From: Brevundimonas sp. LM2
GTDB lineage: Bacteria > Pseudomonadota > Alphaproteobacteria > Caulobacterales > Caulobacteraceae
Direction of reading: 5' to 3'
Length of the DNA: 64,000 nucleotides
Assembly: GCF_002002865.1 (NCBI RefSeq)
Contig: NZ_CP019508.1
Span: 2,584,501 to 2,648,500, forward strand
In this document: positions 17,851-25,999 of the stretch, one piece after another
How positions within the stretch are numbered: the first letter of the stretch is position 1
How the letters are laid out: each line of letters opens with the position of its first letter
The notes under the pieces: model-generated
Seen by the model: the letters and a program-made list of their open reading frames with translations, nothing else
Database searches by the model: none
What the model was told of the DNA's origin: nothing
Program-made: the position numbers and the translations under genes

Positions 17851-18350
17851 GCGGCCTCTTCCGACGCCGCCGTCTTCGGCATGACCTCGCCCACCGTCGG
17901 GCAGTTCTCGGTGCGGGTCAGCTTGATGTCGCGGCGATTGACGATCTCGCCGCAGCAGCCGCAGGCGATGCGCGGCTCCAGCGAGTGGCCGCAGGTCTCG
18001 TGGATCATGTCGAACCCGGCGACTTCCTTGTCGTACACGTGTTTGGATCCCCATCCGTACAGGGCGACCAGAACGTCGGACAGATCCCGCCCCTTGGCCG
18101 TCAGCACGTATTCATTGCGCGGGGGGCGCTCGGAATAGAGCTGCGGCTGCAGCACGCCATGCTGGACCAGGGTCTTCAGTCGGGCGGCCAGGACGTTGCG
18201 CGCGACGCCGAGCCGATCCTGCCACTGCTCGAACCGCCTCACGCCTTGGAAGGCGTCGCGGATGACCAGCAGGGTCCACGGATCGCCGATGACCTCTAGC
18301 GTCGCCGCGATCGAGCAGCTCTGGCGCGAATAATCTGCTGTTCTTCCCAT
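17847..18350 (-). CDS. HxlR-family transcriptional regulator
   Basis: 167 residues. The winged helix-turn-helix (CSIAATLEVIGDPWTLLVIR, RFEQWQDRLGVARNVLAARL) is a clear HxlR/MarR-like domain. The C-terminal third adds a CxxC-type pair (IACGCCGEIVNRRDIKL) that may bind a metal. HxlR proteins often sense electrophiles or oxidants through a cysteine near the N-terminus, and CSIAATL provides one. The upstream region has two palindromes that may be its own operators. Confidence 0.85.
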   Translation of the reverse strand: MGRTADYSRQSCSIAATLEVIGDPWTLLVIRDAFQGVRRFEQWQDRLGVARNVLAARLKTLVQHGVLQPQLYSERPPRNEYVLTAKGRDLSDVLVALYGWGSKHVYDKEVAGFDMIHETCGHSLEPRIACGCCGEIVNRRDIKLTRTENCPTVGEVMPKTAASEEAA

Positions 18351-18360
18351 GGCTTGAAGG

Positions 18361-18406
18361 TGACGCTGCGTCAGGCGATTTGCAAGAGGGTTGCCAAAAG
18401 GAACCC
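18361..18406. promoter_or_regulatory. Candidate HxlR operators
   Basis: TGACG-CTG-CGTCA at 18361-18373 is a perfect palindrome, and GGGTT-N9-AACCC at 18388-18406 is a second one. Both lie within 60 bases upstream of the HxlR start and may be its autoregulatory sites. The assignment is by position only. Confidence 0.35.
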
Positions 18407-18414
18407 GGTCCGGA

Positions 18415-18502
18415 TCAAGCAGCGAGGAACCGTGGTCCCAGCGATAGCACTTACAATCCTGCGCTCAAGCAGCGAGGCTCCGCGAGCCGAGCGGTAGCGC
18501 GC
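18415..18502. repeat. Imperfect tandem repeat upstream of the SRAP gene
   Basis: TCAAGCAGCGAGG occurs at 18415-18427 and again at 18465-18477, 50 bases apart. The following bases are also similar (CCG..G..C..AGCG.TAGC). The second unit contains the short hairpin GGCTC-CGC-GAGCC. It lies in the promoter region of the SRAP gene; no function is evident. Confidence 0.5.
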
Positions 18503-18521
18503 TCCGAAGGAGCCTCCTGAG

Positions 18522-19100
18522 ATGTGCAACAACTATGCGATGAAGGTGTCGCCTGCGACGCTGATCGCCACCTTCGCCGAGGCCGGCGTGCCCATGCTGT
18601 TTCCGGACGGCCTGCCCAATGCCGAGCCGACGGACTCGGTCCGTCCGACCGATCCGGCTCTGCTGATCCGGGGCAGCGTCTCCGGCGAAGCCGCCCTGAC
18701 CACGATCCGCTGGGGCCTGCCGCCGACCGCGCCGAAACGGCCGCTGCTGATCAACATGCGCAGCGAGGGCCGCAGCTTCACCAGCGGTCGCGCCCTGGTG
18801 CCGGCCAGCTGGTTCTACGAATACACCGGCACAAAATACCCGAAGACCAAATGGACGATCGCCCCAGTGGAGGCGGGCTTCGTCACCTTCGCCGCCCTGT
18901 GGAAGACGACCCCGGAGGGCCAGCGCTTCAGCCTGCTGACCGTCGACGCCGGTCCCGACATCGTCGCCACCCACGACCGCCAGCCCGCCGTCGTCGACCC
19001 GGTCGACTGGCCCGCCTGGCTGGACGAAAGCCGTCGCGCCCCCGCTTTGTGGCCGTCGCCGGCCGGGCGCTTCCGGGTGTTCGAGACGGCGCGCGCGTAG
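18522..19100 (+). CDS. SRAP-family protein (HMCES/YedK-like abasic-site shield)
   Basis: 192 residues. The catalytic cysteine directly follows the initiator methionine (MCNNY), and the other SRAP residues are present: the Asn/Arg motif INMRSEGRSF, glutamate in FYEY and histidine in THDRQPAV. The protein forms a reversible thiazolidine crosslink with abasic sites in single-stranded DNA, protecting them during replication. It is shorter than E. coli YedK (about 220) because of small loop deletions. It stands alone, with AGGAG-like bases shortly before ATG 18522. Confidence 0.88.
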   Translation: MCNNYAMKVSPATLIATFAEAGVPMLFPDGLPNAEPTDSVRPTDPALLIRGSVSGEAALTTIRWGLPPTAPKRPLLINMRSEGRSFTSGRALVPASWFYEYTGTKYPKTKWTIAPVEAGFVTFAALWKTTPEGQRFSLLTVDAGPDIVATHDRQPAVVDPVDWPAWLDESRRAPALWPSPAGRFRVFETARA

Positions 19101-19120
19101 TCGGCAGGCGCAGCACAGTC

Positions 19121-19268
19121 TTCTCCCTCCCCCTCGGGGGAGGGGCGTCGCGCAGCGACGGGGTGGGGGCGGCAAGGCGACAAGCACGGCGCTGAGCCTG
19201 GCTCGCCCGGCCGCCCCCACCCGGTCTCCGCTGCGCTCCGACCACCCTCCCCCGAGGGGGAGGGAGAA
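19121..19268. repeat. Nested inverted-repeat element, copy 1
   Basis: The 148-base element is bounded by a perfect 24-base inverted repeat (19121-19144 and 19245-19268) beginning TTCTCCCTCCCC. Each arm is itself nearly palindromic. An inner perfect 13-base pair, GGGTGGGGGCGGC (19161-19173) and GCCGCCCCCACCC (19210-19222), brackets a 36-base centre. A second copy with the same plan is at 33943-34082. The whole could fold into one long hairpin and resembles REP/BIME-type elements. It fills most of the SRAP-thiolase gap. Confidence 0.75.
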
Positions 19269-19351
19269 CGGCGTGCACCGCCGACCGCCCACCCCCTCGC
19301 AATCCCCCCTCCCCGACGCTACATCCCCACCACCGAAACCGAGAGCTTCCC

Positions 19352-20533
19352 ATGTCCGATCCCGTCGTCATCGTCGCCTTCGCCCGCACCCCGATGGGGG
19401 GCTTTCAGGGGGCGCTGAGCGGCGTCAAGGCGACCGAGCTGGGGGCCACCGCCGTCAAGGCGGCGGTCGAACGCGCCGGCCTCGATCCGGCCAGGGTCGA
19501 CCAGATCTACATGGGCTGCGTCCTGTCCGGCGGCCTGGGCCAGGCCCCGGCGCGCCAGGCCGCGATCGGTGCCGGTCTGGGCCAGCATGTCGAGGCGACG
19601 ACGGTCAACAAGATGTGCGGATCGGGTCTGCAGGCGGTGATGATGGCCTCGGACAGCCTGGCGGCCGGGTCTGCCGACATCATCGTGGCGGGCGGCATGG
19701 AGTCGATGACCGGGGCCCCCTATCTGATGACCAAGCACCGCGGCGGGGCCCGCATCGGCCACGATGTCATCGTCGACAGCATGTATATGGACGGTCTCGA
19801 GGACGCCTATACGCCCGGCAAGCTGATGGGCAATTTCGCCGAGGACTCGGCCGAGACCTATCAGTTCACCCGCGAGGCCCAGGACGCCTATGCGCTGGAG
19901 AGCCTCAGCCGCGCGCTGAAGGCGATCGAGAGCGGGGCCTTCGCCGCCGAAATCACCCCGGTCGAGGTCACCGGCCGCAAGGGCACCGTCACGGTCAGCC
20001 AGGACGAACAGCCCGGCAAGGCCATGCCCGAGAAGATCCCGACCCTGAAACCCGCCTTCAGCAAGGACGGCACCATCACCGCCGCCAACGCTTCCTCCAT
20101 CTCCGACGGAGCCGCCGCCCTGGTCCTGACCCGCGAGAGCGTGGCCAAGGCCATGAACCTGCCCATCGTCGCCCGCATCGTCAGCCACGCCGCCCACGCC
20201 CATGAGCCCGGCCTGTTCACCACCGCGCCCGTGCCTGCGATGCGCAAAGCGCTGAAGAAGGCGGGCTGGTCGGTCGAGGACGTCGATCTGTGGGAGGTCA
20301 ACGAGGCCTTCGCCGTCGTGCCGATGATCGCCATGCAGGAGATGGGCATCGACCACGCAAAGCTGAATGTGAACGGCGGGGCCACCGCGCTCGGCCACCC
20401 GATCGGCGCCTCCGGGGCCCGGGTCCTGACCACATTGATCGCGGCGCTGGAGGCGCGGGGCGGGTCCAGGGGGATGGCCAGCCTGTGCATCGGCGGCGGC
20501 GAGGCCGTGGCCCTCGCGGTCGAACTGGCCTGA
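19352..20533 (+). CDS. Acetyl-CoA C-acyltransferase (thiolase)
   Basis: 393 residues, the normal thiolase length. The acylated cysteine is in NKMCGSGLQAV, the second active-site region is GGATALGHPIGASGAR, and CIGGGEAVAL holds the C-terminal cysteine. It condenses or cleaves acetyl-CoA units; whether it is biosynthetic (acetoacetyl-CoA, PHB or mevalonate) or degradative cannot be read from sequence alone, though the length and motifs are closest to AtoB/PhaA. The esterase gene follows after four bases on the same strand. Confidence 0.9.
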   Translation: MSDPVVIVAFARTPMGGFQGALSGVKATELGATAVKAAVERAGLDPARVDQIYMGCVLSGGLGQAPARQAAIGAGLGQHVEATTVNKMCGSGLQAVMMASDSLAAGSADIIVAGGMESMTGAPYLMTKHRGGARIGHDVIVDSMYMDGLEDAYTPGKLMGNFAEDSAETYQFTREAQDAYALESLSRALKAIESGAFAAEITPVEVTGRKGTVTVSQDEQPGKAMPEKIPTLKPAFSKDGTITAANASSISDGAAALVLTRESVAKAMNLPIVARIVSHAAHAHEPGLFTTAPVPAMRKALKKAGWSVEDVDLWEVNEAFAVVPMIAMQEMGIDHAKLNVNGGATALGHPIGASGARVLTTLIAALEARGGSRGMASLCIGGGEAVALAVELA

Positions 20534-20537
20534 CCCG

Positions 20538-21551
20538 GTGAGCCTGGACCGCCGCACCCTGCTGGGCGTCGCCGCCCTGGCCTCGGCCGGACCGGCGCTG
20601 AGCCCGGCGACGGGCGCGGCCCAGACGCCTCAGATTGCCCCTGCCGACCCGACCGAGGTGATCCGCCTTTGGCCCGCCGGGGCTCCCGGCGGTGACGGCG
20701 TGACCGTGACCCCGATCGTGCCCGAGCGATCGACCGATCCGGCCTTCCACGACCGCTATGCCGAGTACACCACCGACCCGATCCTGACGGTGATGCGGCC
20801 CGCGCGACCCAATGGCGCGGCCCTGCTGCTGATCCCGGGCGGCGGCTATCGCTGGGCCGTGGTCGACAAGGAGGGGATGGACGTGGCCCGGGTCTTCGCC
20901 GCCGCCGGGGTCACTTGTTTCGTCCTGCGCTATCGCCTGCCCGCAGACGGCTGGGCGGCCGGGCCGAACGCCCCCCTGCAGGACGCCCAGCGGGCCCTGC
21001 GCCTGATCCGCGCCGGTGCCGCCGACTACGGCATCGACCCGGCCCGGATCGCCAGCCTGGGGGCGTCGGCCGGCGGGCATCTGGCGGGTCTGCTGGCCGC
21101 CCGGCGCGACGCCACCTACGACCGCGTCGATGCCGCCGACGCCATCTCCTTCCGGCCCGACCTGAACGTCCTGCTCTATCCGGTCGTCACCCTGGCCGAT
21201 CCCTTCGCCCACGTCGGGTCGCGCACGCATCTGCTGGGGGCCGAGGCCACGCCGGAGCAGATTGCCACCTGGTCGCTGGAGCGGATGGACTGGTCCGGGG
21301 TCGCCCCCACGGTCCTGATCCATGCCCTCGACGACGCCTCGGTGCCGGTCGAGAACAGCCTGGTCCTGTTGACCCGTCTGCGGGCCGCCGCGGTCACCAC
21401 GGAGGCCCACCTGTTCCAGGAGGGCGGCCACGGCTTCGGCACCCGCCTGATCGCCGGCAAGCCCGCCGAGGTGTGGCCGGACCTGGTCCATGCCTTCGGG
21501 GCCCGCAACGGCTGGCTCACGGTTTCGGCGGCGACTCCAGCGGCGGCTTGA
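20538..21551 (+). CDS. Secreted alpha/beta-hydrolase (esterase)
   Basis: 337 residues from GTG 20538. The N-terminus has a Tat-like signal (DRRTLLGVAALASAG). The oxyanion region is IPGGGYRW, the nucleophile motif GASAGG, and the likely acid and base are in HALDDASVPVEN and EGGHGFG. The pattern resembles BD-FAE/acetyl-xylan-esterase-like hydrolases acting in the periplasm. It is likely transcribed with the thiolase, though the functions need not be linked. Confidence 0.8.
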   Translation: MSLDRRTLLGVAALASAGPALSPATGAAQTPQIAPADPTEVIRLWPAGAPGGDGVTVTPIVPERSTDPAFHDRYAEYTTDPILTVMRPARPNGAALLLIPGGGYRWAVVDKEGMDVARVFAAAGVTCFVLRYRLPADGWAAGPNAPLQDAQRALRLIRAGAADYGIDPARIASLGASAGGHLAGLLAARRDATYDRVDAADAISFRPDLNVLLYPVVTLADPFAHVGSRTHLLGAEATPEQIATWSLERMDWSGVAPTVLIHALDDASVPVENSLVLLTRLRAAAVTTEAHLFQEGGHGFGTRLIAGKPAEVWPDLVHAFGARNGWLTVSAATPAAA

Positions 21552-21621
21552 CCGCCGGCGGTCGTCCGTCCGCCCGAAGCAATCGCAACAGCGCTTCCCC
21601 GCCCGCGGTGAGAACAATCAT
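21517..21621 (-). CDS. Possible small protein of 34 residues
   Basis: ATG 21621 has a very good ribosome site, AGGAGG five bases upstream, and an open frame of 34 codons: MIVLTAGGEALLRLLRADGR followed by a Pro-rich tail. It overlaps the end of the esterase gene on the opposite strand by 35 bases. No family is recognised. The frame could also be read from ATG 21702. The strong Shine-Dalgarno is the only support. Confidence 0.35.
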   Translation of the reverse strand: MIVLTAGGEALLRLLRADGRPPAVKPPLESPPKP

Positions 21622-21710
21622 CGAAACCTCCTGCGACTGAGAGTCGTTCGCAAGATTGCGCTGCGCCGATCGCGGTGGCAAGCCTTCCTTCGGCGGCTTC
21701 AATCAGGATC

Positions 21711-22061
21711 ATGACGATGCGAACCGACGGAAAACTCGACTATTTGGAAATGCCGGCCACGGCCCTGCCCGAGACCAAGGCCTTCTACACGGCCGCCTTC
21801 GGCTGGACCTTCCAGGACTACGGCCCCAGCTACGCCGCCTTCGACCAGGGCCTGGACGGCGGGTTCGACGCCGACGCGGCCGACCGGTCCAGGGCCCCCC
21901 TGCCCATCCTCTATGCCCACGACCTCGAGGCCATGCGGACCAGGGTCGAGGCGGCGGGCGGCGAGATTGTCAAACCGATCTATGCCTTTCCCGGCGGCCG
22001 ACGCTTCCACTTTCGCGATCCGTCCGGCAACGAGCTCGCCGTCTGGTCCGAGGCCGGATGA
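21711..22061 (+). CDS. VOC-superfamily protein (glyoxalase/bleomycin-resistance fold)
   Basis: 116 residues from ATG 21711, with AGGA just upstream; another ATG lies two codons in. The repeat beta-alpha-beta units of the vicinal oxygen chelate fold are visible (LDYLEMPATALPETKAFY ... FHFRDPSGNELAVWSEAG). The metal-ligand positions are only partly conserved. No substrate can be given. Its stop overlaps the start of the next gene (ATGA), so the two are translationally coupled. Confidence 0.82.
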   Translation: MTMRTDGKLDYLEMPATALPETKAFYTAAFGWTFQDYGPSYAAFDQGLDGGFDADAADRSRAPLPILYAHDLEAMRTRVEAAGGEIVKPIYAFPGGRRFHFRDPSGNELAVWSEAG

Positions 22062-22462
22062 AGGCCTGCGGCACCTGCGGCCTGTGCTGCAAGCTGATGG
22101 GCGTCACCGCCCTGCAGAAGCCGGCCGGCCGCTGGTGCCGCCATTTCGGCAAGACGACAGGGTGCGGCATCTATGACGACCGCCCGACGGACTGCCGGGT
22201 GTTCAACTGCCTGTGGCTGCTGACCGAGGCGTTGGACGAGACGTGGAAGCCTTCGACGTCGGGCTTCGTGCTGCACAGCGAGGACGGCGGTCGCCGTCTG
22301 ATCGTCGAATGCGACGCCGCCCGCCCCCACGACTGGCGGCGCGCCCCCTATGAGGCCCAGCTGCGCCGCTGGGCCGCCGCCGAGGGGCAGGAGGTGCTGG
22401 TCTTCGCCGGCGCTCGCGGCGTTCGGCTCGGCGCGCCCGATACGGCGGTGCGGCGGGTCTAG
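22058..22462 (+). CDS. YkgJ-family cysteine cluster protein
   Basis: 134 residues, starting ATG 22058 and overlapping the VOC stop. Cysteines cluster as CGTCGLCCKLMG and later WCRHF, GCGIYDDRPTDCRVFNC, the pattern of the YkgJ/DUF-type zinc- or iron-chelating families. Frames open upstream but the ATGA overlap and the cysteine motif at residue 4 mark the start. The function of this family is not established. Confidence 0.8.
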   Translation: MKACGTCGLCCKLMGVTALQKPAGRWCRHFGKTTGCGIYDDRPTDCRVFNCLWLLTEALDETWKPSTSGFVLHSEDGGRRLIVECDAARPHDWRRAPYEAQLRRWAAAEGQEVLVFAGARGVRLGAPDTAVRRV

Positions 22463-22465
22463 CCC

Positions 22466-23227
22466 CTAGCGGTCGTCGATCGACTGGCCGATCTGCTCGG
22501 CCAGCGCCCGGTCGGCTCCGTCCAGGCTGGTGATCCAGACGTGGATCTCCCGGGGCGCGGTCGCGCGGCTGAACAGGTGCTCCAGCGCCACCCGCCGTCC
22601 CGTCTCGGTCGCCACCACCGAGGCCCGGCCGCCCGCCTCGACCATGTCGCCGGAGTAGATCGGAAACTGCGAGGCTGGGCCCGTATAGACCATCACGAAC
22701 GGCTGCCCGCCCCGGCGGATCGTATAGATGTTGAAGTCCGGCCCCGGCCGTCCGGTGGTGATGCTGAAGCCGGCCGGCAGGGTCACGGTGAACGGCAGGG
22801 CCGCGATCGCGGGGGCGTCCAGCACGACCGGCGGCGGGGGCGGCGGCTCGACCGCGGCCCCCGCCGGCTCCGCGGCGGCTTCGACGGGGACGGGTGTCGC
22901 CGCTGCCGGAGCGGCCGGCGGAGCCGTAGCGGGCCGCACCGCCGTCGTGGGGACGGGCGACGGGGAAGACGCGGTCGTCGTCGGCGCGACGACCGGCGGC
23001 ACCGTGGCGGGCCTGGACCCTGTCGCGGTCGCTGTGGCAGGGGCCGGACGCGTGGCGGGTGCAGGGGTCGGAACAGAACGCGGCGCCGGAGCGGGCGTCG
23101 CTGCGCTGGTCGCGGCCGGCGGCGCACCGTTCAGCATCCGGGTCAGACTGCTGGGCGGAGCGGCAGGGGCGGCCTGCTGGGCGATCAGGGTCAGGGCGGC
23201 GAGGAGGTGCAACATGGCCGGGACCAT
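22466..23227 (-). CDS. Secreted or envelope protein with Pro/Ala-rich linker, unknown function
   Basis: 253 residues. A signal-like N-terminus (MVPAMLHLLAALTLIAQQA) is followed by about 110 residues of Ala, Pro, Thr and Val, then a folded C-terminal region of about 100 residues starting LPFTVTLPAGFSITTGR. I do not recognise a family. The start could also be the methionine at 23215. It runs on the same strand as the cyd genes, beginning seven bases after the DUF2474 stop, so it may share their transcript. Confidence 0.6.
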   Translation of the reverse strand: MVPAMLHLLAALTLIAQQAAPAAPPSSLTRMLNGAPPAATSAATPAPAPRSVPTPAPATRPAPATATATGSRPATVPPVVAPTTTASSPSPVPTTAVRPATAPPAAPAAATPVPVEAAAEPAGAAVEPPPPPPVVLDAPAIAALPFTVTLPAGFSITTGRPGPDFNIYTIRRGGQPFVMVYTGPASQFPIYSGDMVEAGGRASVVATETGRRVALEHLFSRATAPREIHVWITSLDGADRALAEQIGQSIDDR

Positions 23228-23233
23228 CGCGCC

Positions 23234-23386
23234 TCAGCCGCTGAACGGCAAGCTTCGCAGTATGTAGGCGACTGTGGCGACGCTGATCGATCCGGCCAGG
23301 CAGAGGCCGACGAACCACGCCAGCTTCTTCCACAGGGGGCCGGACGCCTCTTCGCCCTCGGGCGGGGGAACGGGATCAATGATGAT
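23234..23386 (-). CDS. DUF2474/CydX-like small subunit of the bd oxidase, non-standard start
   Basis: The frame encodes about 50 residues with one membrane segment: PLWKKLAWFVGLCLAGSISV then ATVAYILRSL. This is the DUF2474 pattern, a small protein usually encoded right after the cydB of cyanide-insensitive oxidases. There is no ATG, GTG or TTG in frame. AGGAGG lies inside the end of cydB, six bases before ATC 23386 and twelve before ATT 23380. An ATC or ATT start is therefore likely, overlapping the cydB stop. It is too short and too oddly started to be called by standard rules. Confidence 0.7.
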   Translation of the reverse strand: MIIDPVPPPEGEEASGPLWKKLAWFVGLCLAGSISVATVAYILRSLPFSG

Positions 23387-24413
23387 AGCCGGCCTCCTCG
23401 TCGATCTTGCCCCGGAACACCCAATAGACCCAGGCGGTATAGGCCAGGATCAGCGGCAGGATCACCGCCGTGCCCCACAGCATCAGGGCCAGGGCGTTCA
23501 GCGGCGCCGCCGCCTGCCGGAAATTCAGCGCATAGGGCACGATATAGGGGGCGAAGCCCGCCGCCAGCCCCAGATAGCCTGACAGGAAGACCAGCATGGC
23601 CCCGACGAAGGGCCAGCGATGCGAGCCCCTGCGGGACATCACGAACACCAGGGCCAGGCCGGCGAGACCCAGCAGCGGGATCGGCAGCAGCGGCATCAGC
23701 ACGCCCCAGTCCAGGGCGAAGCCATCCTTCAGGTCGAAGCCCCACCGCGCCGCGATACGCGGGTGGATCAGCAGGGTGGCGAGGCTGACGGCCGCCAGCA
23801 GAACGGTGACGATCACCGCGCTGACGCTGGTCCAGCGCTTGGCGTCGCCGTGCAGGTTGTCCTTGGTCTTCATCATCAGCCAGGCCCCGCCCAGCAGGGC
23901 ATAGCCGGCCACCAGACCCGCCGCGACCAGCAGCGTATAGGGGGTGAGCCAATCGAACTGCCCCCCCGCGAACCGCTCTTCGCGCACCGTCACGCCCTGG
24001 ATGAAGCCACCCAGCACCAGGCCCTGGGCCAGGGTCGTCAGGATCGAGCCACCCGCGAACATCTGGGTCCAGAACTTGCGGCCCTTGTCGCGGGCCCGGA
24101 AGCGGAACTCGAACGCCACGCCGCGCAGGATCAGCCCGGCCAGCATCAGCAGGATCGGCAGGTAGAAGGCCGGCATCAGCACCGAATAGGCCAGGGGGAA
24201 GGCCGCCAGCAGGCCCCCGCCGCCCAGCACCAGCCAGGTCTCGTTGCCGTCCCAGACCGGAGCGATGGTGTTCATCATCACGTCCCGCTCCTCCTTCGAT
24301 TTGGCGAAGGGGAACAGGATGCCGATGCCGAGGTCGAACCCGTCCAGGGTGACGTACAGCAGCACCGCCACGGCGATCAACCCGGCCCAGATCAGGGGAA
24401 GGTCCAGGCTCAT
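23376..24413 (-). CDS. cydB: Cytochrome bd ubiquinol oxidase subunit II
   Basis: 345 residues, with several membrane helices and the CydB pattern (LDGFDLGIGILFPF, then VWDGNETWLVLGGGGLLAAF). Together with CydA it reduces oxygen to water using quinol, without proton pumping. The ATG 24413 overlaps the cydA stop by four bases. The stop codon sits within the start region of the DUF2474 gene, so three genes are coupled. Confidence 0.92.
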   Translation of the reverse strand: MSLDLPLIWAGLIAVAVLLYVTLDGFDLGIGILFPFAKSKEERDVMMNTIAPVWDGNETWLVLGGGGLLAAFPLAYSVLMPAFYLPILLMLAGLILRGVAFEFRFRARDKGRKFWTQMFAGGSILTTLAQGLVLGGFIQGVTVREERFAGGQFDWLTPYTLLVAAGLVAGYALLGGAWLMMKTKDNLHGDAKRWTSVSAVIVTVLLAAVSLATLLIHPRIAARWGFDLKDGFALDWGVLMPLLPIPLLGLAGLALVFVMSRRGSHRWPFVGAMLVFLSGYLGLAAGFAPYIVPYALNFRQAAAPLNALALMLWGTAVILPLILAYTAWVYWVFRGKIDEEAGYHH

Positions 24414-25879
24414 GACACGGCTCCACGCACGCCACCGGGACCCGTGTCGTCGGGGGTGTCGTCGTCGTCGGGGGAGGTGTCCTCAGGGGCCTTGGCCATC
24501 GGCGTGCCGGGCGGACGCTGGCCGCGCGGGGCCGGCTCCGTCTTGGCCGCGATCGGGCCCTCGGCCATCAGCCGCAGGATGAAGATGGCCCCCGCGGTGA
24601 AGACCACCGAATAGACCGCGATATAGGCGATCAGCGAGGTCGCGACCTGGCTGGCCACCACCGGCGAGACCGCGTCGCGGGTCTTCAGCACCCCATAGAC
24701 GACCCAGGGCTGGCGCCCCACCTCGGTCACCATCCATCCGGCCAGCACAGCCAGGAACCCCGAAGGTCCCATGATCAGGGCGAAACGCAGGAACCAGGGG
24801 CTGTCGAACAGCCGTTTGCGCGCGATCAGCACCGCGCCCCACAGGCCCAGACCGATCATCAGCATCCCCAGCCCGACCATGATGCGGAAGCCGAAGAAGG
24901 GGATGAAGGGCGGCGGCTGGTCCTCGCGCGCCCAGCTGTCCAGACCCTTGATGACCTCCTCGGCGGGAACGCCCTGAATCAGGTTGCCGACGCCGGGCAG
25001 GGCCACCTCCAGATGGTTCTTCTGCGCCTCGCGGTCGGGGATGCCGAACAGGATCAACGGCTGGTTCGGCTGGGTCTTCCAGTAGCCTTCCAGCGCGGCG
25101 GTCTTGGACGGCTGATATTTGTGCGTCACCTCGCCCGAGGCATGGCCGGCCACCAGCTGCAGCGGGGCCAGGACGGCGATCAGCCCGACCGCCATGGTCA
25201 GGGAGATGCGGCTCTCGCTCCAGCCCGTGGTGACGACCCCGGCGGCCCGGTCCTTGAGCAGTCGATACGCAGAGGCGGCCCCGACCACCAGGCCGGTGGT
25301 CAGGAAGGCGGCCAGCAGCATGTGCGCCAGCCGCGTCGGGAAGCTGGGGTTGAAGATCACGGCCATGTAGTCCGTGGCCTCCATCGTCCCGTCCGCCATG
25401 ATCTGGAAGCCCTGCGGCGTCTGCATCCAGCTGTTGGCCGACAGGATCCAGAAGGCCGAGATGGTGGTGCCGATGGCGACCAGGACCGTGGCCGTGAAGT
25501 GCAGTTTCGGCCCCACCTTCTTCCAGCCGAACAGCATCACGCCGAGGAAGGACGCCTCGAGGAAGAAGGCCGTAAGCACCTCATAGGCCAGCAGTGGCCC
25601 GATCACCCCGCCGGTCAGGCGGATGAACTCGGACCAGTTGGTGCCGAATTGATAGCTGAGCACCACGCCGGACACGACGCCCATGCCGAAGCTGAGGGCG
25701 AAGATCTTGACCCAGAACAGGTACAGCGTCTTGAACGCCTCCCGCTTGGTCCACAGCCACAGCCCCTCCAGCACGGCCAGATAGGCCGCCAGCCCGATGG
25801 TGAAGGCGGGAAACAGGATGTGAAAGGCGATGGTGAAGGCGAACTGAAGGCGCGACAGCAGCAGGGCGTCGAGGTCCAC
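24410..25879 (-). CDS. cydA: Cytochrome bd-type quinol oxidase subunit I (cyanide-insensitive type)
   Basis: 489 residues. CydA motifs include LSRLQFAFTIAFHILFPAFT with the haem-ligand histidine, KIFALSFGMGVVSGVVLSYQ, and LSANSWMQTPQGF. The quinol loop is short, as in the CIO subgroup. It contributes to growth under low oxygen or when haem-copper oxidases are inhibited. The upstream 120 bases hold a small perfect inverted repeat, CATCAT (25973-25978) and ATGATG (25987-25992), next to the kinase stop; no FNR-type site was seen. Confidence 0.92.
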   Translation of the reverse strand: MDLDALLLSRLQFAFTIAFHILFPAFTIGLAAYLAVLEGLWLWTKREAFKTLYLFWVKIFALSFGMGVVSGVVLSYQFGTNWSEFIRLTGGVIGPLLAYEVLTAFFLEASFLGVMLFGWKKVGPKLHFTATVLVAIGTTISAFWILSANSWMQTPQGFQIMADGTMEATDYMAVIFNPSFPTRLAHMLLAAFLTTGLVVGAASAYRLLKDRAAGVVTTGWSESRISLTMAVGLIAVLAPLQLVAGHASGEVTHKYQPSKTAALEGYWKTQPNQPLILFGIPDREAQKNHLEVALPGVGNLIQGVPAEEVIKGLDSWAREDQPPPFIPFFGFRIMVGLGMLMIGLGLWGAVLIARKRLFDSPWFLRFALIMGPSGFLAVLAGWMVTEVGRQPWVVYGVLKTRDAVSPVVASQVATSLIAYIAVYSVVFTAGAIFILRLMAEGPIAAKTEPAPRGQRPPGTPMAKAPEDTSPDDDDTPDDTGPGGVRGAVS

Positions 25880-25999
25880 GGGCGGAGTTTCCTATTGACC
25901 GTTGAGGGCGCAGCCAGTGCGCCCTCCTTTATCGCAAGTCTATCCGACAGCCCACCGCGCGACCGTGCGCCGCATCATTTCACTATATGATGATTTTCT

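Noticed and set aside
25880..25999. FNR box before cydA
   Set aside because: No TTGAT-N4-ATCAA pattern; only a short CATCAT/ATGATG repeat is present.
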